Positions 18,436-27,853 of a stretch of DNA of 64,000 nt are shown piece after piece. Under the pieces are notes generated by a model. The model ran no database searches. It was not told the origin of the DNA and saw nothing but the letters and a program-made list of their open reading frames with translations. The stretch spans positions 117,524 through 181,523 of the forward strand of contig JADJYG010000011.1 in NCBI GenBank assembly GCA_016719895.1. The letters run 5' to 3'. The translations under genes and the position numbers were made by a program. Origin of the DNA: Saprospirales bacterium (lineage in GTDB: Bacteria; Bacteroidota; Bacteroidia; Chitinophagales; Saprospiraceae). Each line of letters starts with the position of its first letter. Within the stretch, counting starts at the first letter, position 1.

Positions 18436-19104
18436 ATGCGCGCCCTTTGGCTTTCCACTTTACTGTTTTTTTTGGCGAGAAGCGTGTTTACCCAAACATT
18501 CTTTCCAAGCCCTGATCCCATACTGGAACAGGAGGTCCAGCCGGAACAAGCCAACGAGTGTTATATTTTTTTTGAAAACGCCAGTGGAGACACCTTGCAG
18601 CTGCGATGGAAGGCCATCGAGACCAATTTTCCAGAACAATGGGATATCGATTTGTGCGACTTCGGCGCCTGCTACGTCGGTATACCGGCCACCGGACTGA
18701 TGAATCCGGCTGTGGGCGCCGAACAACCCTATCTTAAACTGATCGTTCAACCGGGCAATACGCCGGGTGTTGCCTGGCTTTGGTTCCGGGTAGCTGAAGC
18801 CGCCGAGCCCAACCATTTTGCCGATGTGTTTTTTAGCCTGCACACCCCGGGCGTTACGGCTGCCGGCGAAGCGCCACTGCCGCTTGTCCGCCTGTTCCCT
18901 AATCCGGCATCCGGCCCCGTCTGGCTGAAAAACCTGCAAGACCTTACCGTACAGGTCCGGCTTTTTAGTGCCGGCGGCCAATATTTTTGGTCCGGAACCC
19001 TGCTTCCCCAACAAGAAAATGCCCTGGACCTTTCCGCCTGGCCCGCCGGCACGTATTATATGCTCGCCGCCGGCAAAACATACCCGGTCATTCGTATACC
19101 CTAA
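18436..19104 (+). CDS. Small secreted protein with T9SS type A sorting domain
   Basis: 222 residues: a signal peptide (LWLSTLLFFLARSVFTQ), a domain of about 125 residues with two cysteines close together (DLCDFGACYVG), then a C-terminal T9SS type A sorting domain of about 75 residues (LVRLFPNPASGPVWLKNL ... WPAGTYYMLAAGKTYPVIRI). The middle domain resembles a short beta-sandwich found in other T9SS cargo but I cannot name it. It should be exported across the outer membrane by the type IX system and anchored or released. It precedes the C25 peptidase gene on the same strand by 75 bases. Confidence 0.8.
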   Translation: MRALWLSTLLFFLARSVFTQTFFPSPDPILEQEVQPEQANECYIFFENASGDTLQLRWKAIETNFPEQWDIDLCDFGACYVGIPATGLMNPAVGAEQPYLKLIVQPGNTPGVAWLWFRVAEAAEPNHFADVFFSLHTPGVTAAGEAPLPLVRLFPNPASGPVWLKNLQDLTVQVRLFSAGGQYFWSGTLLPQQENALDLSAWPAGTYYMLAAGKTYPVIRIP

Positions 19105-19179
19105 ACCGCTGAATCAGACTAAACCGGCAAGGGATCACCGCCCATATTCGCGCCATTCAACCTCGCATTTCGCTCTGTT

Positions 19180-22100
19180 ATGAAAAATCTGATCACCTTT
19201 CTGCTCTACTCGCTGTCCGTCACCGCCTTGCTCGCACAGGCAAAAAGCGAAAGCCGCCTGCAAGTCCTCAGCGCCGGCCTCACGGAAACCACCCTGCAAT
19301 TAACCCTGACCAGTATCGACCGGACGGCCGTGTCTGCGCCGCAAGGCGAAGCCGTGGTGATCAGTATCGGTGCTGGTACGCCGCTTCTGGAAAAAGGCGC
19401 CCCGGATGTGCCAAAATTCAGCACTGCCCTGATGATCCCCAACAAGGGCAATATGCAGGTAGAAGTGCTCGCTTCAGTGTTCGATGACTATCCGGACATC
19501 GAGATCGCTCCATCAAAAGGCAACCTCAAGCGGACCCAAAACCCGGCCAGCGTACCGTTTGAATACGGCCCGGAGTACCAGGAAGACCGGTTTTTTCCCG
19601 GCGCCCTTGCCGAATTGCAATCGCCCTTTATCCTGCGCGATGCCCGCGGGCAAGCTTTGTGGATTTATCCGGTGCAATACAACCCCGTGAAAAAAATGAT
19701 GCGGGTGTACCGGTCCGTCACACTCCGGGTGTTTTACACCGGCGGCGCCGGTAAAAATGAATTGGCCGGGGGACCGGTACAGCCGGAAAGCCGCGCTTTT
19801 CAGGAGTTGTACCGCCAGTTCTTTGTCAATGCCCAAACCCCGGCGGCCGGCCGCGGCGGTATACAGGAACCGGATAAAATGCTGGTAATCGCGCCGGATA
19901 ACCTGACGGCAGCGCTCGAACCCCTGGTCACCTGGAAACGCCAAATGGGCATCCATACCACCGTGGTTCCGGTATCCCAAATTGGATCTTCCAGCGCTGC
20001 GGATATATCTAATTTTGTAAAAACCTACTTCGCCCAACACGCCATCACCTACCTCCTGCTCGTGGGGGATGAGACCGCCGTCGAACCAGAAATGCGCCAG
20101 GACGGCGACTTTTATTCCTGCGACAACTGTTTTGGCTATATAAGCGGCGACGACCACCTGCCGGAAATTCTCGTCGGACGACTCCATGCCAACACCCCCG
20201 AGCAACTGAACATCATGGTCAACCGCAACCTCGAATATGAAATCAACCCCCTGATCGACAGTACCCAAAACTGGCTGGCCACCGGTATGGCATCCACATC
20301 GGATGAAGGCGCAGGCATCGGCGACGACGGACAGGCCGACTGGCAGCAAGGCAACGAGTGGAAAACGACCCACCTGGCCGACGGTTATGAACAGTACTGG
20401 GAGTTTTACGACGGCTCGCACGGCCCCGACTCCCCCACTCCCGGCGATGCTACCGCCGACGCCGACGGCAACCCGACCAACGCCCCCCTGGTTGACCTGA
20501 TGAATACCCGCGGCGTTTCGATCTATAATTACACCGGCCACGGATGGGAACAAGGCCTCGTCAGCGGCAACTTCAACACCGATGCCGTCGGGAACCTGCG
20601 CAACACGGGGCGCTACCCAATTCTGATCGCCGTGGCCTGTTGCGCCGGTAATTTCACCAATGGCGAGTGCCTGGGGGAAACCTGGCAACGCGCCGGCGAC
20701 GCCAGCACCGGCGAACCCTGGGGCGGTATTGCCGGCTTTTTTTCCAGCGACTACCAAAGCTGGAGCCCGCCCATGGAAGGACAGGACGGCATGAACCAAT
20801 ACCTGGCTGATGCCGACGGCGTGAACCTGAGGCCATCCATGGCCGGCATGCTGGCCTATGGGAATGCCCGGATGATCGCCGCTTATGGCCCGGGCGGTGA
20901 AATAATGGCCGATTTTTGGAACCCCTTCGCCGAACCGTCCACCATGCCGCGCACCCGCCGGCCGCAAGCGCTCAGCGCCAGCCACCCCGATTCGATCAAC
21001 TTCGAATCGCTCAGCCTTGCCGTAGCTTGCCCGGTCGAAGGCGCGCAGGTGAGTTTATACTGGGAAAAACAAACCTGGGCTGTTGCCACCGTTGAAAACG
21101 GGATAGCCGTGCTCGAGTTCGCTCCTTTCAACAATATCGGCGAACTGATCGTCACCGTCACGCAATTCAACCACACGCCATACCAGGGGTCGATCGTAGT
21201 CAAACCCGCCACCAAGCCCTTCGTAGTCAGTCAGCAGGCCCAGATAGACGACAGTGGCGGCAACAATAACCAGAAGGCCGACTTCGGGGAGTCCGTTACC
21301 TGGAACGTTTTGCTGCGCAACATCGGCCAGGGTACGGCCAACGCCGTTTCCGCCACCCTGAGCACTAGCAACCCGGCGGTGACGATCACCAATGGCCAGG
21401 CGACGCCCGGCAATTTGAACAGCAACGGCGCCGTACTGGCCGCTTTCGCTTTTGTTGTCCGGGATGATATCCCCAATGGCGTATCCGTCGAGTTCACGCT
21501 GACCTTGCAATACAACGACACCATCACTTACGCCACCACCTTGCCCCTGACCTTGTTTGCACCGGCGCTCGAAATCGGGTCGTGGACCATCGACGATTCC
21601 ATCAATGGCAACGGAAACAAACGGCTGGAAAGCGGAGAAACGGCGACCCTGCGCATCATCAACCGCAATACAGGCGGCTCGAACAGCCCGGATGCCCTGG
21701 GCACACTGACCGCCCTGACGCCATACCTTACCGTCAGCGATCCCGTTTCATTGGGCAACCTGGACGCTGCCACCGGCGAAAAAGCCGCTTTCTTCTATCT
21801 GAGTGTGTCGCCAAATGCCCCCTCCAGCCTCACGGTCAACCTGAGTTACAACCTTTCCGCAGGGCAATATACCGCCGTTGAAACGCTTGGCCCCCTTATG
21901 CTCAACGCGATTGTAGAGACGTTTGAAACCAACAACTTCAGCGCCTTCAACTGGGAGGCTGCCGGCGATAAATCCTGGCAAATCACCACTGCAAATCCCT
22001 ATGTCGGCCAGTATTGCGCCCGGTCTGGCACTATCACACACAACCAATCGAGCAGTATGCAACTCAGCTTGCTGACGATGCAGGACGGCCTGGTATCCTT

Positions 22101-22626
22101 TGCCCGCCGGGTAAGCAGTGAAGCCGACTATGATTTTCTGCGTTTTTACATCGATGGCGTGGAATTGGGCGCCTGGAGCGGCAACCTGCCGTGGGGCGAG
22201 GCTTATTACCCGGTCAGCGCCGGCCAGCACCAATTCACCTGGAGCTATGAAAAAGACGACCTGGTGTCCAACGGCACCGACCGCGCCTGGGTGGATGAAA
22301 TCACCCTGCCACCGCATCAAATTGTGGTGAACGCCGTCGCACCGCCGATGGACTGGCAACCGGCGGTTCAGGCAATGCCCAATCCCAGCACCGGGCTGGT
22401 TACGGTCCGGGTAGTTCTGCCGGAAGAGCAAATGCTGGAGATACAGGTTTTTGACTGCCTCGGGCGCCGGGTGCAAAGCTACCAACCCGCCCGGCGCACG
22501 CCGGCCGGCGTCTTTACCCATACGCTTGATCTGAGCGCCAACGCGCCGGGAATTTATCTGATCTGCGTTCAGGCCGAACGGCGCCGTCAACAAGTAAAGG
22601 TGGTGGTTCAGGGCGCCGGCGAGTGA
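19180..22626 (+). CDS. C25 (gingipain-like) cysteine peptidase with T9SS sorting domain
   Basis: 1148 residues: signal peptide, an N-terminal propeptide-like beta region (residues ~25-200), and a C25 catalytic domain (~residues 235-590) that includes YLLLVGDETAVEPE and GRLHANTPEQLNIMVN. The catalytic His is H454 in IYNYTGHGWEQG, and the Cys is C487 or C488 in LIAVACCAGNFTNGECLG, the usual gingipain spacing. After it come two CARDB-like beta-sandwich segments (NNNQKADFGESVTWNVLLRN and GNKRLESGETATLRI), a lectin/jelly-roll-like module (~910-1060) and a T9SS sorting domain (MPNPSTGLVTVRVVLP). It would be an extracellular peptidase. Arg or Lys specificity cannot be read from the sequence. Confidence 0.88.
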   Translation: MKNLITFLLYSLSVTALLAQAKSESRLQVLSAGLTETTLQLTLTSIDRTAVSAPQGEAVVISIGAGTPLLEKGAPDVPKFSTALMIPNKGNMQVEVLASVFDDYPDIEIAPSKGNLKRTQNPASVPFEYGPEYQEDRFFPGALAELQSPFILRDARGQALWIYPVQYNPVKKMMRVYRSVTLRVFYTGGAGKNELAGGPVQPESRAFQELYRQFFVNAQTPAAGRGGIQEPDKMLVIAPDNLTAALEPLVTWKRQMGIHTTVVPVSQIGSSSAADISNFVKTYFAQHAITYLLLVGDETAVEPEMRQDGDFYSCDNCFGYISGDDHLPEILVGRLHANTPEQLNIMVNRNLEYEINPLIDSTQNWLATGMASTSDEGAGIGDDGQADWQQGNEWKTTHLADGYEQYWEFYDGSHGPDSPTPGDATADADGNPTNAPLVDLMNTRGVSIYNYTGHGWEQGLVSGNFNTDAVGNLRNTGRYPILIAVACCAGNFTNGECLGETWQRAGDASTGEPWGGIAGFFSSDYQSWSPPMEGQDGMNQYLADADGVNLRPSMAGMLAYGNARMIAAYGPGGEIMADFWNPFAEPSTMPRTRRPQALSASHPDSINFESLSLAVACPVEGAQVSLYWEKQTWAVATVENGIAVLEFAPFNNIGELIVTVTQFNHTPYQGSIVVKPATKPFVVSQQAQIDDSGGNNNQKADFGESVTWNVLLRNIGQGTANAVSATLSTSNPAVTITNGQATPGNLNSNGAVLAAFAFVVRDDIPNGVSVEFTLTLQYNDTITYATTLPLTLFAPALEIGSWTIDDSINGNGNKRLESGETATLRIINRNTGGSNSPDALGTLTALTPYLTVSDPVSLGNLDAATGEKAAFFYLSVSPNAPSSLTVNLSYNLSAGQYTAVETLGPLMLNAIVETFETNNFSAFNWEAAGDKSWQITTANPYVGQYCARSGTITHNQSSSMQLSLLTMQDGLVSFARRVSSEADYDFLRFYIDGVELGAWSGNLPWGEAYYPVSAGQHQFTWSYEKDDLVSNGTDRAWVDEITLPPHQIVVNAVAPPMDWQPAVQAMPNPSTGLVTVRVVLPEEQMLEIQVFDCLGRRVQSYQPARRTPAGVFTHTLDLSANAPGIYLICVQAERRRQQVKVVVQGAGE

Positions 22627-22635
22627 TTGCGGGGG

Positions 22636-25600
22636 TCAATGCGCCCGCGCTTTATCCGGTTGGTTGGCGGTCTCCATGGCCGTGATCGGCAGTTCGACAA
22701 AGAAGTCGGTGCCTTCATTCTCGCGGGTTTCAAAGCGGATGGCGCCGTCCAGCGCTTCCACTATTTTTCGGCAAATGGCGAGGCCGAGGCCGCTGCCCGA
22801 GGTTTTAGTGGTAAAGTTGGGCTCGAACACGCGTTTTTGGATTTCCGGCGGGATGCCGCCGCCATTGTCGGTGATTTGCACTATCGCGTGTTGGTCGCGG
22901 CGGTAGAGGGATACGCGGATCTCCCCCCTTCGATCGGATGGAATAGCCTGTATGGCATTAATGATCAGGTTATTGAACACGCGGATCAAGTGGTTTTTAT
23001 CGCCGCTGATATGGAACCTGTCCGCCGGGATTTGCAGGTTCAGGTGTACGTCTTTTTGCTCGCTGAACAGGTCGTACACACTTTCGACCACATCGTTCAA
23101 CACGAGGTCGTGTTTTTGCTGGATATCGAGGTTGGCAAACATAGAGAACTCCGAAGCGATCTGCGCCAGGGAGTCGATCTGTTCGATCAGGCGGGTTATG
23201 GCTTTTTTCAAATACGCGGCAGCTTGCGCCGGCTCAGACGACACGCGCTCCAGCTGTTGCATGGAGAGTTTCATGGTAGTCAGCGGGTTTTTGATATCAT
23301 GCGCCACTTGCCGCGCCATTTCGCGCCAGGCGCTCTCGCGTTCGAGGCGGATGAGTTGGGATTTGGACTCTTCCAGTTTTTCCACCATGCGGTTGTACTC
23401 TTCGATGAGGGCGCTCAACTCGTCCTGCGCGTCCCCCTGATATACCAGGGGTTGATTATTATCTTCCAGTTGCAGCTGCCTGATTTTGGACGAGATCAAC
23501 TGAACCGGACGGATAATAGATTGCGACAAGAGGAACGACACCGAATAGGCGATCAGGAGCAGGAATACATAGGCGCTGGCCAGCATGCCGATAAAATCTG
23601 AAACTTCGGGGCCGATTTTCCGGTCGGACAGGTAATAGGGCACCCCCAGGTAGCCGAGCAGTTGGTTCTGACCGTTGAGCAGCGGCAGGTAACGGTTGGA
23701 AAACTCCGCATCAGCCACCTGCTCTGCCACCACAGCCTCCCGGTTTTCTCCTTCTGTGAGCATGGCCCAGGCTTGCGGGCTCATCCGGCTGGGCAGTATA
23801 CCCAGCTGGGCAAGGTCATTTTGGGAGGAAAACAACAGATCGCCCTCCGGCGAGAACAAATTGACATCGGTGGAGAGGCTCGCCGCCAGGGGGGCTACCG
23901 TGGCAGGCAAGGCGCGTTTCAAGGTATCGGAAGCGGGGCTTAGCTCGGCCATCTGCGACCGCAAATGGGTCAGGAGCGCGTCGGCCCGGTTATCCAGGTT
24001 GGCGCGTTCGGCATCCTGGGCAGCCCGGGCAAAGTGTTGGTAGGTGAGCAAGCCGATACCGATGAAAGCCAACCCGATCAGGGCAAAATTGCCATAATGA
24101 ATCCGTTTGGCCAGCGAACCCTTGGTAGAAAAATTGAATTGGTAATATGCCGGTAAAAAATGTACATACGTATTGAGCAGCGCCAAGGTAAAAATGAACA
24201 AGGTGGTCAGGGCAAACAACACGGAAAACAGGTACAACTGCTTGTACCAGCCCCCCAGCGACCGCCCAACGGCCGCTATCGTTTGGCCATTCGCCGTTTT
24301 ATACACGGCGTCCACCCGCCGGGGCGCTTCGGACAATTGCTCCTGCACCGCCCCGCCGGGCAGCGATTGCTGAAAAACAACCTGGTTCACCTGGCCCTGG
24401 TCCACAATCAACCGGCCGTCATGCTGAACAGCAAAATCATATTCCGACAACCGGGTCAGGTTTTTGTACGGCAGAGGATAAAACAATTCGGAGTATACCC
24501 GGGTGGGTTGCGGATAGTGATGCTCGAAAAAACAATAGAGCTCCGCCGGCTGCGTGGGGTCGCCCATCCGCAGGGCAGGTATACGCATCAGGTAGCGGAA
24601 AATACCATCCGCGCCGGTCAAATACCGGATATCCGGCGCTCCCGGCAATGGCGCCGCCTGGGACCAGTTTTGATCTACTACAAAACGCCGGCCCTGCGCC
24701 TGATCCTGCGGTAAAATCAACCCGTCTTTATCAAAAGCAAATACCGTCAACCGGTAGTGCTGGAACAAATAACTGTGCGGGTAAACCAGCGCGTTCAGGC
24801 GCCGGCGCAATTCAGCGGTTTGGGGCTTGAACGGCCAGGGCTTCAGCAAGCGGTTGATCTGCGTGTCGCTCCGTACTTGCGCCAACACGGCCGCCAACTG
24901 GGGTTCGGCAAACGTATCCCGCTCGGTAGCCAGCGCCTGTACGTACGATTCCCGGATTCCCTGATCCTTTAAGTAGTTGTAGCGGTATAAGAGCAAAGCA
25001 GACGACAAGGAGAACAACATCAGCCATAGGACCAAACCTCCAAGCCCCGGCGTTTTCATTTCCAGAAAAAAGTCAAACGCGGCTACATAGACCAGGGCGA
25101 AGCCTGCTATATACCAGGCGCTCAATTGCAGACCGCCAGGGTAGCCCAGGCCTATGAAGTACAGCGCCAGGGCCGACCCCACAATCCCCGCTGCCCGGTA
25201 GGCGCCCGGCAATTCCAATTGGCGGGTGGTCATGATCAACCGGTGTGCAAACAGAAACAAAGCCAGCAGCAGCAGAAAAATTCCGGCGAAGGCCAGGACG
25301 CTAAAACTGTTGAAATTTAACAGGTTGTCAAAATCAAACGTTATGGCCGAATGAAAAACCAGCTGCCGGCAGACGCCTATGCCAACCAACACGCTTAGCA
25401 TCACCAGCAGGTAGCATACCACACTCAGGGTGAGCCGGACAGGCATCGGTGGCAGGTGGGTCAGGTTATCCGTGCGGAAAGCGCGGTGAAAATACACCAT
25501 CAGCCAGAGCAACAGGACCAGGTGCAGCAGCCAATCGCCAAGCGAGTTGCCGATCAGGCTGTAGGTATCGAAGCGCTGCGCAAAAAAGGGCAGCTGATCA

Positions 25601-26406
25601 AAGGTATGAGCGGTGAACCCGGTGCTGCGGTTCAGCCAGAACAAGCTGCCTACGATGGTCAGCAGAAAGGCAGCGCCAGGCAGCGCCCAGCCTTTTTTGG
25701 CCCATTGCAGGGCAAACTTGAACGCTACAGCAAGCATCAAGCCCAGCAACAGGCCATAGGCCAGCAGTTTTAACCATTGCACCCAGGCGGCCTGTACAGC
25801 GCCATTGGCCTGCAGCCAGCACAAATCGGCGCCGTTGATCTGAATGGGATGCCCGGTTGGCTTCAGCCGGAGCCCTACTTGCCTGGATATAGATGGGTTT
25901 GCCGGAAATAGTCCGCCGGATTGCTCCTGGCGCGCAGCACCCAAGGTAAACCGGATCGGAACCAGCAGCGTCAGCGTTTGTGCCGGACCAAAATTTTGGC
26001 GCCTGGCATAGTAGTACCCCAACGACAGCTGTAATACCGCACGCTCCCCGGCTTTATCTATTTCAGCCAACTGTTCGCGCTGGGGCAAAGCCTTGTTATT
26101 AGAGGCAAAAAGTATGGAATCGCCTGCGTGGATCAATACCGTGTACGGCTTGGCAGCCTGCCCGGTCAGGGTGTTGATCCAGTCGGCCGGATGGGCAACC
26201 GGCTGGCCGGCGGCGCGGGCGCGCAGCGCCGGTTGTTGCTGGAGCACCCAGGCCTGCGCTTCCGATTCCTGCCCGGCCAGGTATGCAGAAATTTCCGCAG
26301 CATACTGTTGCAACAGCGCCGTATCTTTGTATCCGCGGTCGGCAGTGATTGCCACCGCCAACAGAATGGCTCCGGCCAAAAGGTACAGGAGCAGGCGTTT
26401 CATCAT
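22636..26406 (-). CDS. Very large multi-pass sensor histidine kinase
   Basis: 1256 residues from the ATG at 26406 (a second ATG at 26403 is equally good). It has an N-terminal TM (MKRLLLYLLAGAILLAVAIT), a periplasmic region of about 170 residues, then a cluster of about seven TM segments (~residues 215-480), a second extracellular region, a TM pair flanking another domain, a HAMP-like linker, and the kinase core. The H box is REMARQVAHDIKNPLTTMKL, the N box NNLIINAIQAIP, the G1 box ITDNGGGIP, and the G2 box SGLGLAICRKIVEAL. Length far exceeds a typical kinase, but Bacteroidota members with this split multi-TM layout exist. It is convergent with the C25 gene by 9 bases and has its own promoter. 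Confidence 0.88.
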   Translation of the reverse strand: MMKRLLLYLLAGAILLAVAITADRGYKDTALLQQYAAEISAYLAGQESEAQAWVLQQQPALRARAAGQPVAHPADWINTLTGQAAKPYTVLIHAGDSILFASNNKALPQREQLAEIDKAGERAVLQLSLGYYYARRQNFGPAQTLTLLVPIRFTLGAARQEQSGGLFPANPSISRQVGLRLKPTGHPIQINGADLCWLQANGAVQAAWVQWLKLLAYGLLLGLMLAVAFKFALQWAKKGWALPGAAFLLTIVGSLFWLNRSTGFTAHTFDQLPFFAQRFDTYSLIGNSLGDWLLHLVLLLWLMVYFHRAFRTDNLTHLPPMPVRLTLSVVCYLLVMLSVLVGIGVCRQLVFHSAITFDFDNLLNFNSFSVLAFAGIFLLLLALFLFAHRLIMTTRQLELPGAYRAAGIVGSALALYFIGLGYPGGLQLSAWYIAGFALVYVAAFDFFLEMKTPGLGGLVLWLMLFSLSSALLLYRYNYLKDQGIRESYVQALATERDTFAEPQLAAVLAQVRSDTQINRLLKPWPFKPQTAELRRRLNALVYPHSYLFQHYRLTVFAFDKDGLILPQDQAQGRRFVVDQNWSQAAPLPGAPDIRYLTGADGIFRYLMRIPALRMGDPTQPAELYCFFEHHYPQPTRVYSELFYPLPYKNLTRLSEYDFAVQHDGRLIVDQGQVNQVVFQQSLPGGAVQEQLSEAPRRVDAVYKTANGQTIAAVGRSLGGWYKQLYLFSVLFALTTLFIFTLALLNTYVHFLPAYYQFNFSTKGSLAKRIHYGNFALIGLAFIGIGLLTYQHFARAAQDAERANLDNRADALLTHLRSQMAELSPASDTLKRALPATVAPLAASLSTDVNLFSPEGDLLFSSQNDLAQLGILPSRMSPQAWAMLTEGENREAVVAEQVADAEFSNRYLPLLNGQNQLLGYLGVPYYLSDRKIGPEVSDFIGMLASAYVFLLLIAYSVSFLLSQSIIRPVQLISSKIRQLQLEDNNQPLVYQGDAQDELSALIEEYNRMVEKLEESKSQLIRLERESAWREMARQVAHDIKNPLTTMKLSMQQLERVSSEPAQAAAYLKKAITRLIEQIDSLAQIASEFSMFANLDIQQKHDLVLNDVVESVYDLFSEQKDVHLNLQIPADRFHISGDKNHLIRVFNNLIINAIQAIPSDRRGEIRVSLYRRDQHAIVQITDNGGGIPPEIQKRVFEPNFTTKTSGSGLGLAICRKIVEALDGAIRFETRENEGTDFFVELPITAMETANQPDKARAH

Positions 26407-26493
26407 AATCTGCGGAAAATCTTTCACTCGCCCGGAACCGGGCCGGGACAATATCAGTTAAAAAAGGGATAAAAACCGGCTTTTTAGTCCGTG

Positions 26494-26522
26494 CAAAAGT
26501 ATAAGAACAAAGTTTACGCCAA
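26494..26522 (-). promoter_or_regulatory. Promoter for the large sensor kinase
   Basis: On the minus strand, TACTTTTG (26501-26494) matches TAnnTTTG exactly, with TTG at 26522-26520 as a -33 element, 18 bases apart. It lies about 88 bases before the kinase start. Confidence 0.55.
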
Positions 26523-26612
26523 TACTAAAATCTAAAGTAAAAAAAGTTGCGGCGGGTTTCAGAGGTGCACGTTGGGGATTTTAACACAGCACTTCAGCCC
26601 GTGAAAGAAAAA

Positions 26613-27070
26613 CTGCAAATCGCTCTGCCGCCTTTGCCCCGAGTAGTCGGGGTGGGGAGGAAAGTCCGGACAACACAGAGCACCGCACCACCTAACCGGT
26701 GGGTCCTGCCGCCTGCCCGGGCAACCGGGCGGTGCAGGAACAGACAGGGTCACAGAAAACAACCGCCCCGAACACTCGGGGTAAGGGTGAAAATGTGCGG
26801 TAAGAGCGCACAGCACGCCGGCGCAAGCCGGTGCGCGGATAAACCTTGCGGGTTGAAATGCCATGTACACCTTGCGCTCCGCCCCGGCGGAGGGCGTGTT
26901 GCTCGCACGCCGCGTCGCTGTCCTGATCCCGAGTACCCGGGAGGGACGCGCCAGCAAGGGGGGTAGGCAGCGCAGAGTTCCGCTGTGAAGCGGGACCCAG
27001 ATAAATGGCAGAGGCTTCCCCGCTCTTCACGGGGTTGGGGAGCGACAGAATCCGGCTTACAGATTTGCAG
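26613..27070 (+). ncRNA. rnpB: RNase P RNA, bacterial class A
   Basis: This is the catalytic RNA of RNase P, which removes the 5' leader from tRNA precursors. The 5' end (CTGCAAATC at 26613-26621) pairs perfectly with the 3' end (GATTTGCAG at 27062-27070) to form helix P1. The universal P4/CR-I region is present as GAGGAAAGTCCGGA (26657-26670), and the 3' P4 strand as ACAGAATCCGGCTTACAG just before the P1 3' strand. The CR-like GGATAAACCTTGCGGG and GATAAATGGCAG segments also fit class A RNase P. At about 458 bases it is a little long, from extended GC-rich arms around 26700-26950. A T-run (27071-27081) follows P1 and may help termination. Open reading frames across it are accidental. Confidence 0.95.
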
Positions 27071-27084
27071 TTATTTTTTTTCAC

Positions 27085-27101
27085 GCTTGCGTAAAGCAAG
27101 C
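27085..27101. repeat. Small hairpin after rnpB
   Basis: GCTTGC (27085-27090) and GCAAGC (27096-27101) pair around a 5-base loop. The T-run comes before the hairpin on the plus strand, so it is not a standard intrinsic terminator. It overlaps the likely -33 of the next promoter. Confidence 0.35.
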
Positions 27102-27114
27102 TGGCATAGTTTCG
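27087..27114 (+). promoter_or_regulatory. Possible promoter for the SGNH hydrolase gene
   Basis: TTG at 27087-27089 and TAGTTTCG at 27107-27114 (one base off TAnnTTTG) are 17 bases apart, about 70 bases before the ATG at 27184. Confidence 0.35.
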
Positions 27115-27183
27115 CGGATGTTCTTTCAGCGCTACTTCGTGGCGCCGGTCCAATCACTTTCCCTTATTTTACCGACCAAAAAT

Positions 27184-27843
27184 ATGAAGCGCCTTACCTT
27201 ATCTTTGATTGCCATAGCCGGCATGCTCCAGCTCTGGTCCTTTATGCCAAAACCGACACGTATTATCTTTTTTGGCGACAGCATCACCGAGGCCGCCGTG
27301 CAAGCCGGCGGCTATATCAGCCAGCTGCGCGACTCCCTGCCCCCCGACGCATACGAACTGACCGGCGCCGGCATCAGCGGCAACAAAGTGTACGACCTCT
27401 ACCTGCGCCTGGACGACGACGTGCTCGCCAAACAACCCGACCGGGTGTTCGTCTTCGTCGGCGTCAACGACGTGTGGCACAAGCGCCTGCTCGGTACCGG
27501 CACCGACGCCGACAAGTTTGAGCGGTTTTACACCGCCCTGATAAAAAAAATGCAGGCGCAGGGCATTCGCGTAACGCTTTGCACACCGGCCGTCATCGGC
27601 GAAAAAACCGACTGCACCAACCCGCTCGACGGCGAGCTGAACCAATATGCCCAGATCATCCGCCGGCTGGCCGCGCAAATGAACTGCGGTTTGTGCGATC
27701 TGCGGCAAGCCTTTTTAACCTGCAATCAGGCACAGAATCCACAAAACCGGGAAAAAGGCATCCTGACCACCGACGGGGTGCACCTGAACGCCGCCGGCAA
27801 TACGCTGGTGGCGCAGCAAATGCTGATCGAAATACGCCGTTAA
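27184..27843 (+). CDS. SGNH/GDSL-family hydrolase
   Basis: 219 residues from the ATG at 27184; the frame is open 22 codons earlier, but the signal-like segment (MKRLTLSLIAIAGMLQLW) starts here. The catalytic Ser lies in IIFFGDSITE, the oxyanion Gly/Asn in GISGNKVYDL and FVFVGVNDVW, and the Asp-His pair in TTDGVHLNAAGNTLVAQQML. These are blocks I, II, III and V of SGNH esterases. It would hydrolyse an ester or acetyl group outside the cytoplasm; the substrate is unknown. It ends 10 bases before the start of HK1, so they probably share a transcript. Confidence 0.88.
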   Translation: MKRLTLSLIAIAGMLQLWSFMPKPTRIIFFGDSITEAAVQAGGYISQLRDSLPPDAYELTGAGISGNKVYDLYLRLDDDVLAKQPDRVFVFVGVNDVWHKRLLGTGTDADKFERFYTALIKKMQAQGIRVTLCTPAVIGEKTDCTNPLDGELNQYAQIIRRLAAQMNCGLCDLRQAFLTCNQAQNPQNREKGILTTDGVHLNAAGNTLVAQQMLIEIRR

Positions 27844-27853
27844 GCACGCATAT

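Noticed and set aside
19513..20985. 490-residue frame antisense to the C25 peptidase
   Set aside because: Catalytic motifs are clear on the plus strand; the antisense product is repetitive Gly/Ala/Val text without a family.
26547..26966. 139-residue open frame over rnpB
   Set aside because: It lies inside the RNase P RNA, whose P1 and P4 pairings explain the sequence; the translated protein is basic and low-complexity.
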